Source: Gammaproteobacteria bacterium (GTDB lineage Bacteria > Pseudomonadota > Gammaproteobacteria > SZUA-229). From it: a stretch of 10,931 nt of DNA. How positions within the stretch are numbered: the first letter of the stretch is position 1; each line of letters starts with the position of its first letter. The notes beneath the pieces were generated by a model. That model was not told the DNA's origin. It saw only the letters and a list, made by a program, of their open reading frames with translations, and did not search any database. The DNA is taken from NCBI GenBank assembly GCA_030637945.1, contig DAOWFN010000172.1, positions 1 to 10,931 on the forward strand, in the 5' to 3' direction. A program made the translations under genes and the position numbers. Positions 1 to 6,811 of this stretch are shown here, piece by piece.

Positions 1-494
1 ATCAGGTTTTATTAAGGCGGATATCTTTATCTGATAGTGGCTTGCTTGCTGAACTCTTTCGCTGTTTGTTAAGTTTTGTTTTTTTACCGTTTATGCAAAC
101 TGCATTTGAACACCATGAACTTTATTGTATTCTGTACCTTTTAAATTTGGGGTCAGAGTAAAAACTCATGGCAGTTCGTTATAGATTGCAAAACATACGC
201 TCACCTAAAATAAAGATTGAGAATCATCCACTTCCAACATGAATATCTGTCACAATATATCAGCCGTTCAGGTAGTGTTTTTCTGCATAAGCTATTGACT
301 TCCCCTAACGCCATTGACCTGATCAGAAACCGACCCGATCACTAAAATCAACTGTATCAAAAGCCTTATCTATATTTCCACTATCCCTACACTTCAAACT
401 TCATTTTAAAAGAAAGCTCAACTCGAAACTTTTCCCCTCAAGCTTTGTCGTAACATCAGTTCGTTTTTTACAAGTTTAATTTTCAGGTGTTCTG
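1..494. other. Gene-free upstream region before msrB
   Basis: I see no gene I can support in these 494 bases. One plus-strand frame is open from position 3 to a stop at 159-161, but it shows no motif and could be chance or the tail of something outside the window. Positions 139-165 hold a transposase-associated motif, listed separately. Positions 80-96 resemble the loop region of the hairpin at 3609-3703. The rest is AT-rich with no convincing sigma-70 promoter for msrB; TTTAAT at 475-480 is a possible -10 without a matching -35. Confidence 0.5.
139..165 (+). repeat. REP/RAYT-associated motif, likely footprint
   Basis: The string GGGGTCAGAGTAAAAA (149-164), preceded by an A/T-rich AAATTT, resembles a motif commonly found at the edges of REP-associated tyrosine transposase (Y1/IS200-like) genes in gammaproteobacteria. 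No transposase reading frame is present, so this would be a relic or a non-autonomous end. The family link comes from memory of similar flanks and has not been checked by a search. Confidence 0.35.
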
Positions 495-1028
495 ATGAAA
501 AAAATAGTTCCAGCATTTATATTTACAGCATTGATTGTCGCCATGTCTTTTTCCGCATTTAGTGATGACAATAACATCATTCCATCCGATTACACCAAAC
601 CAACAGATGCCGTATTAAAGCAACAACTCACACCACTACAGTATTCTGTTACTCAAAATGAAGACACCGAGCGCCCTTTTAAAAATGAGTTTTGGGATGA
701 AAAACGTCAGGGCATTTATGTAGATATCGTCAGTGGAGAACCACTATTTTCATCCACACACAAATACAAGTCAGGCACAGGCTGGCCAAGCTTTTATCAA
801 CCACTTGAATCAGCTAACATCGCTGAAAAAACTGATTATTACTTGATATCCCCCCGTACTGAAGTTCGCAGTAAAAATGCAGATTCGCATTTAGGGCATC
901 TATTTAAAGATGGCCCGAAACCAACGGGCTTACGTTATTGTATAAATTCAGCTTCACTAAAATTTATACCGAAGGAACATTTAAAAACGGAAGGTTATGA
1001 AAAATATACAGACCTGTTCAAAAATTAA
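495..1028 (+). CDS. msrB: Secreted peptide-methionine (R)-S-oxide reductase MsrB, single-Cys type
   Basis: MsrB reduces the R epimer of methionine sulfoxide in oxidised proteins. This 177-residue protein carries the fold's signature blocks in order: SGTGWPSF (93-100), HLGHLF (132-137), DGP (139-141) and RYCINSASLKF, with the catalytic cysteine at 149. Residues 1-23 (KK, then a hydrophobic stretch, ending A-F-S) form a likely Sec signal peptide, so the enzyme probably acts in the periplasm. Cys149 is the only cysteine. The two CxxC zinc-binding pairs of many MsrBs are absent, and the usual resolving cysteine in SGCGWPSF is Thr95. It must therefore be regenerated without an internal disulfide, perhaps directly by a thioredoxin-like partner. 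The start follows an AGGTG-like ribosome site at 485-489. It stands alone and converges on the next gene. Confidence 0.95.
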   Translation: MKKIVPAFIFTALIVAMSFSAFSDDNNIIPSDYTKPTDAVLKQQLTPLQYSVTQNEDTERPFKNEFWDEKRQGIYVDIVSGEPLFSSTHKYKSGTGWPSFYQPLESANIAEKTDYYLISPRTEVRSKNADSHLGHLFKDGPKPTGLRYCINSASLKFIPKEHLKTEGYEKYTDLFKN

Positions 1029-1051
1029 ACGATAAAACATTGGCAAAAATA

Positions 1052-1447
1052 CTATTTTTCAACGAGCTCGATCGCGTTGCCATCTAAGTCACGGAAGAAC
1101 AGAGCAGCCCGACCAGACTTACTTTTACTATAAGCGACATCTGCTTGCTTCAATCGTCGAATCACTTCATCCAGGTCAGTAACCTGTAACGCAACATGAT
1201 GATCCCTACCGCCATGTTCAGGGCGGTTTTCCATCGAATCAGGATTGGGCACCTCTAACAGGTGAATCTGGGTGTTTGCAATCTGCAACCATGCACCCGG
1301 ATAACCTAAATCTGGCCGAGATTCATCGACAAGCAAACCTAAGAGGCTACTATAAAATTCAACTGCTTTACCGGTATCTGCCACGATAAGGCTACAGTGG
1401 TCGATAGCCGTTACTAGCGGCTTGTCTGGCAACTCATTCTGTGACAC
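1052..1447 (-). CDS. VOC superfamily (glyoxalase/dioxygenase-like) protein
   Basis: This is a 131-residue cytoplasmic protein with the paired beta-alpha-beta-beta-beta modules of the vicinal-oxygen-chelate fold. The first module opens with AIDHCSLIVAD (14-24) followed by the AVEFYSSLLGL helix. The second opens with HHVALQVTDLDE (83-94) and ends in DLDGNAIELVE (120-130). His17, His62, His84 and Glu127 sit where family members bind a divalent metal, so it is probably a metalloenzyme. The substrate cannot be read from the sequence; glyoxalase I, a fosfomycin-type resistance enzyme or a small dioxygenase are all possible. It starts at a GTG, chosen because AGGAG lies six bases upstream (1454-1458). 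It diverges from dapC and shares the promoter region with it. Confidence 0.85.
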   Translation of the reverse strand: MSQNELPDKPLVTAIDHCSLIVADTGKAVEFYSSLLGLLVDESRPDLGYPGAWLQIANTQIHLLEVPNPDSMENRPEHGGRDHHVALQVTDLDEVIRRLKQADVAYSKSKSGRAALFFRDLDGNAIELVEK

Positions 1448-1456
1448 CGATAACTC

Positions 1457-1485
1457 CTGAACCGATATGATAAATCGCTTATAAT
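1457..1485 (+). promoter_or_regulatory. Candidate sigma-70 promoter of dapC with GC-rich discriminator
   Basis: A perfect -10 hexamer TATAAT (1480-1485) lies 17 bases after a weak -35, CTGAAC (1457-1462). It is followed by the GC-rich AGCGCCCCC. A transcript would begin near 1492, giving roughly 57 nt of leader before the dapC ATG. GC-rich discriminators of this kind are typical of stringently controlled promoters. The reverse strand reads TATTAT at 1487-1482 with TTGCTG sixteen bases upstream, so a back-to-back promoter for the VOC gene may overlap it. Confidence 0.5.
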
Positions 1486-1548
1486 AGCGCCCCCTAGGAA
1501 TTCAGCAACCTCATTTAATCAAAACACGTTTTAAAGCACCGTCACGTC

Positions 1549-2745
1549 ATGAATCCAGACCTGAAAAAACTTCAGCCTTATCCTTTCGAAAAACTTAATG
1601 CATTGAAAAGTAACTGCACGCCTACTGTTGAAGGACACATAGCTCTATCGATAGGAGAACCAAAACATGATGCACCAAAATTTGTACTGGATTCGATCGC
1701 AAATAACCTGGATCAGATTAATCGCTATCCATTGACCAAGGGCATTCTGGAATTACGAGTTGCCATAAAAAACTGGTTAACTCGTCGATTCAAATTATCC
1801 GACAATGCTCTAGACCCGGAAAAACATATCCTGCCCGTAACCGGCACACGTGAAGCCCTGTTTTCATTTGCACAGAGTTATATAGACAAAGACGATGATG
1901 CTCTGATATTGATGCCCAACCCGTTTTACCAGATCTATGAAGGTGCAGCTTATCTATCTGGCGCAACACCCTGCTTTTATAACACGATAAAAGAAAATGG
2001 GTACTTGCCTGATTTTGATTCAATTGATGAGACCACATGGCAACGCTGCCAGATTATTTATATCTGCACACCGGGTAACCCAACTGGCAGTGTTATATCT
2101 AAACAACAACTCATCGAGTTAATCAGCTTATCGAAAAAATACGATTTTGTTATCGCTTCTGACGAATGTTACTCAGAGATATACTTTGATGAAAATAGCC
2201 CGCCGACTGGTTTGTTAGAAGCTGCTGAAGAGTGTGGCAACAATGACTTTGAAAACTGCATCGTATTTCACAGCTTATCAAAGAGATCCAACCTGCCCGG
2301 CATGCGTTCAGGCTTTGTTGCGGGTGATGCACGACTGATCAAATCCTATTTGCTGTATCGCACCTATCACGGATGCGCCATGCCTCCCGTACACCAGCTT
2401 GCCAGTATTGAAGCATGGGACGATGAAGAACACGTTAAACTAAACAGAACCTTATACGTTAAAAAATTTGCTGCCGTTATCGAGATACTAAACCCGGTGA
2501 TTGACGTATCATTACCAGATGCTGGTTTTTACCTGTGGCTAAACACTCCGGCTGATGACGAAAAATTCACTGAAGAACTATTTGAAGAACAAAATGTTAC
2601 AGTACTTCCCGGAAGTTATTTGTCACGTGAAAACGACGGCAAAAACCCCGGAAAAAACCATGTTCGCATGGCATTGGTAGCACCATTTGATGAATGCGTA
2701 ACAGCAGCCAACCGAATCAATAAATACTTACAAACATTAAATTAA
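1549..2745 (+). CDS. dapC: Succinyldiaminopimelate transaminase DapC
   Basis: This PLP-dependent class I/II aminotransferase converts N-succinyl-2-amino-6-ketopimelate and glutamate to N-succinyl-LL-diaminopimelate and 2-oxoglutarate, in the succinylase branch of lysine and peptidoglycan precursor synthesis. The 398 residues show fold-type I landmarks in order: LSIGEP near 33-38, GNPTG with Asn177, Asp205 and Tyr208 in SDECYSEIY, the Schiff-base lysine Lys245 in HSLSKRSNLPG, Arg253 as a phosphate contact, and Arg373 in HVRMAL for the substrate carboxylate. Length and N-terminal pattern (LQPYPFEKL) fit the proteobacterial DapC family. The neighbouring dapD, which encodes the preceding enzyme 28 bp downstream, supports DapC over a generic aspartate aminotransferase. 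The ATG has no clear Shine-Dalgarno sequence. Confidence 0.93.
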   Translation: MNPDLKKLQPYPFEKLNALKSNCTPTVEGHIALSIGEPKHDAPKFVLDSIANNLDQINRYPLTKGILELRVAIKNWLTRRFKLSDNALDPEKHILPVTGTREALFSFAQSYIDKDDDALILMPNPFYQIYEGAAYLSGATPCFYNTIKENGYLPDFDSIDETTWQRCQIIYICTPGNPTGSVISKQQLIELISLSKKYDFVIASDECYSEIYFDENSPPTGLLEAAEECGNNDFENCIVFHSLSKRSNLPGMRSGFVAGDARLIKSYLLYRTYHGCAMPPVHQLASIEAWDDEEHVKLNRTLYVKKFAAVIEILNPVIDVSLPDAGFYLWLNTPADDEKFTEELFEEQNVTVLPGSYLSRENDGKNPGKNHVRMALVAPFDECVTAANRINKYLQTLN

Positions 2746-2773
2746 AACACTAAATTTTTGGAGACTACTATAA

Positions 2774-3598
2774 ATGTCTGAATTAAAAAAAATTATCGAA
2801 GAAGCCTTTGAGCGTCGTGCTGACATCACACCCCGTAATGTGGAAACACATATTTCTGACGCAGTAACAGAAGCGGTTAATCTGCTCGATTCCGGTGAAG
2901 CACGCGTTGCAGAAAAAGTAGATGGTGACTGGGTTGTTAATGAATGGTTAAAAAAAGCTGTACTGCTTTCTTTCCGCATTAACGATAATGAGTTTATCAA
3001 AGGCGGCTTCACCAACTACTACGATAAAGTAAATTCAAAATTTGCCGACCTTAATACACGCGAATTTCGCGATTCAGGCGTACGTGTTGTTCCACCAGCA
3101 ACCGCACGTTTTGGTTCGTACATTGCACCCAGCGTCGTACTAATGCCCTCTTACGTTAATATTGGCGCATATGTAGACACTGGCACCATGGTAGACACCT
3201 GGGCGACCGTGGGATCGTGTGCGCAGATTGGCAAGAACGTTCACCTCTCTGGCGGTGTTGGTATCGGCGGTGTATTAGAGCCACTGCAAGCTGCTCCAAC
3301 TATCATTGAAGACAACTGTTTCATCGGTGCACGCTCAGAAGTTGTTGAAGGTGTCATCGTCGAAGAAGGCTCTGTTATTTCGATGGGCGTATACATCGGT
3401 CAAAGCACCAAAATCTTCAATCGAATGACGGGCGAAATCAGTTACGGACGTATTCCTGCTGGATCAGTCGTGGTTTCTGGCAACTTGCCATCTAAAGATG
3501 GAACGTATAGTCTTTATTGCGCAGTAATAGTAAAACAGGTTGACGAGAAAACTCGCGGCAAAGTTGGTTTGAATGAATTACTACGTGATATAGATTAA
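2774..3598 (+). CDS. dapD: Tetrahydrodipicolinate N-succinyltransferase DapD
   Basis: DapD transfers succinyl from succinyl-CoA to 2,3,4,5-tetrahydropyridine-2,6-dicarboxylate, committing carbon to the succinylase route to diaminopimelate and lysine. At 274 residues it has the length usual for the family. An N-terminal helical domain (about 1-100) precedes a left-handed beta-helix of hexapeptide turns (about 104-235, for example YVNIGAYVDTGTMVDTWATVG). Asp141 and Glu189 match residues reported as important for catalysis in the mycobacterial enzyme, and the C-terminal part contains the typical PAGSVVVSGNLPS stretch. It should be a cytoplasmic trimer. GGAG (2760-2763) ten bases upstream fixes the ATG. 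It is probably co-transcribed with dapC; the hairpin just after its stop may end or process the message. Confidence 0.97.
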   Translation: MSELKKIIEEAFERRADITPRNVETHISDAVTEAVNLLDSGEARVAEKVDGDWVVNEWLKKAVLLSFRINDNEFIKGGFTNYYDKVNSKFADLNTREFRDSGVRVVPPATARFGSYIAPSVVLMPSYVNIGAYVDTGTMVDTWATVGSCAQIGKNVHLSGGVGIGGVLEPLQAAPTIIEDNCFIGARSEVVEGVIVEEGSVISMGVYIGQSTKIFNRMTGEISYGRIPAGSVVVSGNLPSKDGTYSLYCAVIVKQVDEKTRGKVGLNELLRDID

Positions 3599-3608
3599 GA
3601 AACTTTCT

Positions 3609-3703
3609 ACCGCAGAGGCGCGGAGACTCAGAGTTTTTTACTGTTTATGCTTCGCATAAACAAATTTATAAAGCTTTTCTCTGTGTCTCCGCGCCTCTGC
3701 GGT
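3609..3703. repeat. Long intergenic palindrome A (25-nt arms)
   Basis: Arms 3609-3633 and 3679-3703 are reverse complements over 25 bases with one mismatch. Their core reads CTCCGCGCCTCTGCGGT on the right side. The loop contains a second hairpin, GTTTATGC (3643-3650) with GCATAAAC (3654-3661). It lies between dapD and the yffB-like gene. The arms share the modular TCTGYG pattern of the palindromes at 5290 and 6716 and of the lone arm at 9118. It may act as a terminator, an mRNA-processing hairpin or a non-autonomous mobile repeat. Confidence 0.85.
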
Positions 3704-3736
3704 TAAAACTCTTTTACGCTCTTAAGGTCTATCAAC

Positions 3737-4078
3737 ATGATTAAAATCTACGGCATTCCTAACTGCGACACCATGAAAAAAGCCATGAAGTGGCTCGATA
3801 AAAACAAACTGGCTTATGAGTTTCACGATTATAAAAAATGGGGCGTACCTGAAAAAGAACTGAAACTATGGGTAAAAATCGCCGGCTGGGAAACCGTATT
3901 AAACAAACGCAGCACTACCTGGAAAGGTCTCAGTGACAAGACGAAAAAAAGCCTTAATGAACACTCTTCAATACGGACTATGCTCGAAAACCCAAGCTCG
4001 GTAAAAAGACCTGTATTAGTAAGCGGAAAAAAATTAATTATCGGTTTTAAAGAAGATGAATACAAAACCCTGCTCTAA
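3737..4078 (+). CDS. yffB: ArsC/Spx-family protein, YffB type
   Basis: This 113-residue protein has a thioredoxin-like fold of the arsenate reductase/Spx family. MIKIYGIPNCDTMKKAMKWL at the N-terminus carries its only cysteine, Cys10, at the position used for catalysis in ArsC. NKRSTTW (56-62) and VKRPVLV (89-95) are the other family blocks. Spx-type transcriptional partners usually have CxxC, which is absent here. The pattern fits YffB, a poorly understood member suggested to be a glutathione-linked reductase. In E. coli yffB neighbours dapE, and here it follows dapC-dapD, so the link with diaminopimelate genes is conserved although dapE itself is not in the window. AAGG (3724-3727) lies nine bases before the ATG. 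Confidence 0.85.
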   Translation: MIKIYGIPNCDTMKKAMKWLDKNKLAYEFHDYKKWGVPEKELKLWVKIAGWETVLNKRSTTWKGLSDKTKKSLNEHSSIRTMLENPSSVKRPVLVSGKKLIIGFKEDEYKTLL

Positions 4079-4126
4079 AAAACACGAGCGATGCGCCTGT
4101 CTAAAAACACGTGGCGTATACAGAAC

Positions 4127-5251
4127 CTAGCCGCGTAATACTTGCAGCTTCTCAAACACAGGATCTGTAATAGGGTTTATTTTTTTACGCATAACAGTTC
4201 CTATAGCATCACTGCGAGAAAATATGGGGTTAACCAGCTTTACACTCAAACACGCTAATACCGTCATCGCACACAGATATTCCTGCACTCTATCTGTTGC
4301 ACCGTTCAACGCTGCGACGATGTTATCAATGTCAGCATTCTTACTGCAACACAGGGACTCAGCTTCGGTACATATCGCTCCGATATCATCTCCAGTAAAT
4401 TGCTCTGGCACTATTCTTTCAAAGTATTTTGATACTGCCGTAAGCAAAGAAACCACTACATCCTGGTTCCCCGGTTTTTTTAATGCGTCTTCGATCGTTT
4501 TAATGGTTGCCTGCCCTTTTGCACTTAAAACTTTTTCCAGCATTGTTGCATAAGGATTACTCTTCTCTATTAACGGCATAAGCTGTAGTTTTATTTTTTC
4601 GTATTCAGGATGAGCAGCTACCTCAACAGGCAAATCGTCTGCTGCGGCATGTAAAAAACCAACATAGAAACTACGTTTAGTTTTTGTTTTTGACCAGAGT
4701 TTTTCTTTCTCTTCCTGGCTAATAAGTCCCGGTTGCAAAACCAGTCGAACAGATTCGATCATATCACTCTGTTCTTCTTCAAACGGTAAAAACTCCAACA
4801 GAAATTCAGCTAAAATTTTGCCGGTTTCGCCTTCGACAACGGCCTTTCTCTCTAACATGCGTCGTGCATTCTCAGCAGTTGGCATTGCCCACCAGGCGCG
4901 TGCAGCTAATTCATCAGTTAATCCGGAGGCATGAACAGCTGCAACGACGGCCTCTGGTTCACCGAGTAATAATAATTGAGCCAGGCTTTCATCGCGAGCC
5001 TGCCCCATACGTGTCCAACGTTTAAGATACACTGGATAACCACCGGGCGACCCCATAACGTGGGTACTGAATAAAGCTTTAATCTCTTTGATATAAGGTT
5101 CGTCTTTACCAATGGCATTTAACGGAACCCTGGCCTCACCTTTTGCGGTTAACGCGAAAACCGTCATCTTTGATTCATCTATACGCACCGCATAAAGCTC
5201 CTGCGCAAGCAAGACGTTTAGACGTAGATTATCTTCTGCTGAGAGTACCAT
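4127..5251 (-). CDS. dsrS: DsrS-like conserved cytoplasmic protein
   Basis: This 374-residue soluble protein has no signal peptide and no membrane segment. From memory it resembles proteins annotated as sulfur reduction protein DsrS in gammaproteobacteria, notably through GSPGGYPVYLKRWTRMGQ (68-85), ESLAQLLLLGEPEAVVAAVH (88-107) and AWWAMPTAENARRML (119-133). DsrS is the last gene of the Allochromatium vinosum dsr cluster and has no established biochemical activity, so the name says little about mechanism. The C-terminal two thirds look largely helical. No catalytic motif is evident. Here it lies downstream of the AAA+/VWA pair on the same strand, not in a dsr cluster, with palindrome B in the 158-bp gap. 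No Shine-Dalgarno sequence is visible before the ATG. Confidence 0.6.
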   Translation of the reverse strand: MVLSAEDNLRLNVLLAQELYAVRIDESKMTVFALTAKGEARVPLNAIGKDEPYIKEIKALFSTHVMGSPGGYPVYLKRWTRMGQARDESLAQLLLLGEPEAVVAAVHASGLTDELAARAWWAMPTAENARRMLERKAVVEGETGKILAEFLLEFLPFEEEQSDMIESVRLVLQPGLISQEEKEKLWSKTKTKRSFYVGFLHAAADDLPVEVAAHPEYEKIKLQLMPLIEKSNPYATMLEKVLSAKGQATIKTIEDALKKPGNQDVVVSLLTAVSKYFERIVPEQFTGDDIGAICTEAESLCCSKNADIDNIVAALNGATDRVQEYLCAMTVLACLSVKLVNPIFSRSDAIGTVMRKKINPITDPVFEKLQVLRG

Positions 5252-5289
5252 GTAGTTAATATTTATTTCTCATAATTAAAAAATAGACT

Positions 5290-5372
5290 TTCTCGCAAAG
5301 ACGCAGAGATCGAAAAGAAAAATAAATCACTTATATTCTCTAATCTTTGCGATCTCTGCGTCTTTGCGAGAA
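5290..5372. repeat. Long intergenic palindrome B (perfect 23-nt arms)
   Basis: Arms 5290-5312 and 5350-5372 are perfect reverse complements over 23 bases; the right arm contains TCTCTGCGTCTTTGCGAGA. The 37-base centre is A/T-rich, with a further imperfect match next to the arms (AAAGA against TCTTT). It occupies the gap between the VWA gene and the DsrS-like gene, so it would form a strong hairpin inside a shared transcript. It belongs to the same modular class as palindromes A and C. Confidence 0.88.
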
Positions 5373-5409
5373 TAAATAAGCTCACAATATTGAATTTCAA
5401 TATCAAGTA

Positions 5410-6669
5410 TTAATTTAACTGCACCCTTACACCAAACGGTACTTTTGTTTTACCTTTAACCAACCAGGTAACCGGGAAATATGGTTCAACATCAGGAAAT
5501 ACGCCTTCTGCATCTGTGAAATAAACTAGCAGGTCGGGTGCTTTATCCTGTTCATCTATCCATTCAAATACCGGCTTGAAATTAGTACCGCCACCACCAC
5601 GTATATCAATATCAAATTTGAAGGTATCCCATGCTTCGAACCTCCATGGACAGCCGTAATTTAATTTTGAATCACAGGTAAGCAACGTAACACTGGCGCG
5701 CACCTGGCTTTTTATCGCGTCGATTTCAGAAATGAATTCCTGAATTTCTTCCTCCCCTATCGAACCGCTGGTGTCGACGGCAACAACGATGTTGGTTTCG
5801 TTACTGCGCATGCTGGGATAAACGGCGGGATCACCCCGGCGTGATGAAGGCCGCGAATAACTGTAATCTTCTCTTGCTGTTGCCGACATGTATCGTGCGA
5901 GCAACATTCGCCAGGGCAACTTTGGCTGTAGCAGATGATCGACCATCCTCGCCATCTCACCTTCCAGCTTGCCTGACTGTAATGCTTGTTGCGCAGCACC
6001 TGCCAGTCGCTGCTCCCACTGCAGACTTAATTCATCTTCTTCCTGTGGCGACATAGCAGCAGGTTGCGGCGCCATCCCACCCTGCCCTGCGTCATCCTGA
6101 TCTTTATCCTGTTCGCCCTGACCCTCACTTTGTTCGTCGTTTTCTTTTTCCTTTTCCTTACCGCCGCCACTTTGATCCTGCCGAGATTGCTGATCATCAC
6201 TGTCTGCATCATCGGATTTTTTTTCGTTTTCCAGATCACGCTCACCGTCATTATCATTATCTTCGAGACAGGGATAAATCTCTTCGGCGGTCATACCTTC
6301 GTATTCACGAAGATGCATGGCGTCGGGTGTAGATTTTAAACCATCATGAATCAACATAGGATTCACAGCGTAATCACAGGCCAGATCCCAACGATGTTTT
6401 ACCCGGTGGCCACGACGATGAAAATGGGATAACGCGCAATGCAAGGCTTCGTGTGAGAGCGCGAACTGCGTCTGTTCCTGATCAAGCGCATCGATGTAAT
6501 CACTGTTGTAATAAAAGGTTTTACCGTCACTGTAGGTGGTTTCACACCATTTGGGATCACCTGCAACCATGGGCAAACGCAAAACCAGCGCGCCGAGGAA
6601 AGGCTTATCCAAAATCAAACGTGTTCTGGCTGTGGCGAGTTTTTTTTCAACGTCGGGATAGAGACTCAT
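5410..6669 (-). CDS. DUF2201-type metallopeptidase-like plus VWA domain protein
   Basis: This 419-residue protein has three parts. Residues 1-135 form a predicted metallopeptidase-like domain with HEALH (73-77), an HExxH zinc motif, and nearby histidines in SHFHRRGHRVKH. Residues 137-197 are a charged D/E/K/Q/G-rich linker. Residues 290-410 form a von Willebrand factor A domain with an apparently intact MIDAS metal site: D299-T-S301-G-S303, Thr362 in GGTNF and Asp386 in FTDAEG. This matches the DUF2201/VWA-like family, which is habitually encoded beside a MoxR ATPase, as it is here (gap 142 bp). It is probably cytoplasmic and may act as the adaptor or substrate-recognition partner of that ATPase. 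Whether the HExxH site cleaves anything is unknown. No Shine-Dalgarno sequence precedes the ATG. Confidence 0.88.
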   Translation of the reverse strand: MSLYPDVEKKLATARTRLILDKPFLGALVLRLPMVAGDPKWCETTYSDGKTFYYNSDYIDALDQEQTQFALSHEALHCALSHFHRRGHRVKHRWDLACDYAVNPMLIHDGLKSTPDAMHLREYEGMTAEEIYPCLEDNDNDGERDLENEKKSDDADSDDQQSRQDQSGGGKEKEKENDEQSEGQGEQDKDQDDAGQGGMAPQPAAMSPQEEDELSLQWEQRLAGAAQQALQSGKLEGEMARMVDHLLQPKLPWRMLLARYMSATAREDYSYSRPSSRRGDPAVYPSMRSNETNIVVAVDTSGSIGEEEIQEFISEIDAIKSQVRASVTLLTCDSKLNYGCPWRFEAWDTFKFDIDIRGGGGTNFKPVFEWIDEQDKAPDLLVYFTDAEGVFPDVEPYFPVTWLVKGKTKVPFGVRVQLN

Positions 6670-6715
6670 GTATCAACAAATGTGACTATCAAAGAAAAGC
6701 TAAAGAATTATTTAG

Positions 6716-6798
6716 TCCACAGATGAACGCAGATGAACACAGATATTTAAAAACATAAAAAATTTTTTTATCTGTGTTCATCTGCGTTCATCTGTGGA
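6716..6798. repeat. Long intergenic palindrome C (perfect 30-nt arms)
   Basis: Arms 6716-6745 and 6769-6798 are perfect reverse complements over 30 bases, the longest exact stem in the window. Each arm is built of ten-base near-repeats, AGATGAACGC then AGATGAACAC then AGAT. The 23-base centre is almost pure A/T. It fills the gap between the AAA+ ATPase gene and the VWA gene. In either orientation an RNA copy would form a very stable hairpin. Confidence 0.9.
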
Positions 6799-6811
6799 TA
6801 AATTTTTCATT

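Noticed and set aside
3..161. Plus-strand frame open from the window edge to a TAA at 159-161
   Set aside because: About 52 codons with no recognisable motif and a leucine/phenylalanine-rich, non-gene-like composition; it runs into the transposase-associated motif. It cannot be separated from chance.
1042..1060. A/T palindrome AAAAATACTATTTTT between msrB and the VOC gene as a terminator
   Set aside because: The stem is purely A-T with a one-base centre, so it would be unstable; it might assist Rho-independent release but is not a convincing hairpin.
3609..3703. CRISPR-like array formed by the TCTGYG repeats
   Set aside because: The repeats are inverted, differ between sites, lie kilobases apart and have no regular spacers or cas genes.
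4079..4126. Bidirectional terminator between the yffB-like and DsrS-like genes
   Set aside because: Only a seven-pair ATGCGCC/GGCGTAT stem with one G-U and no T-run was found, too weak to call.
3599..5251. dapE expected after dapD and the yffB-like gene
   Set aside because: No M20-type peptidase frame is present; the next gene is on the opposite strand and resembles DsrS. dapE is presumably elsewhere in the genome.
6027..6339. Open frames on both strands inside the linker of the VWA gene
   Set aside because: These are by-products of the repetitive acidic/basic codons of the linker; the encoded strings are low-complexity, and the gene frame is supported by domains on both sides.
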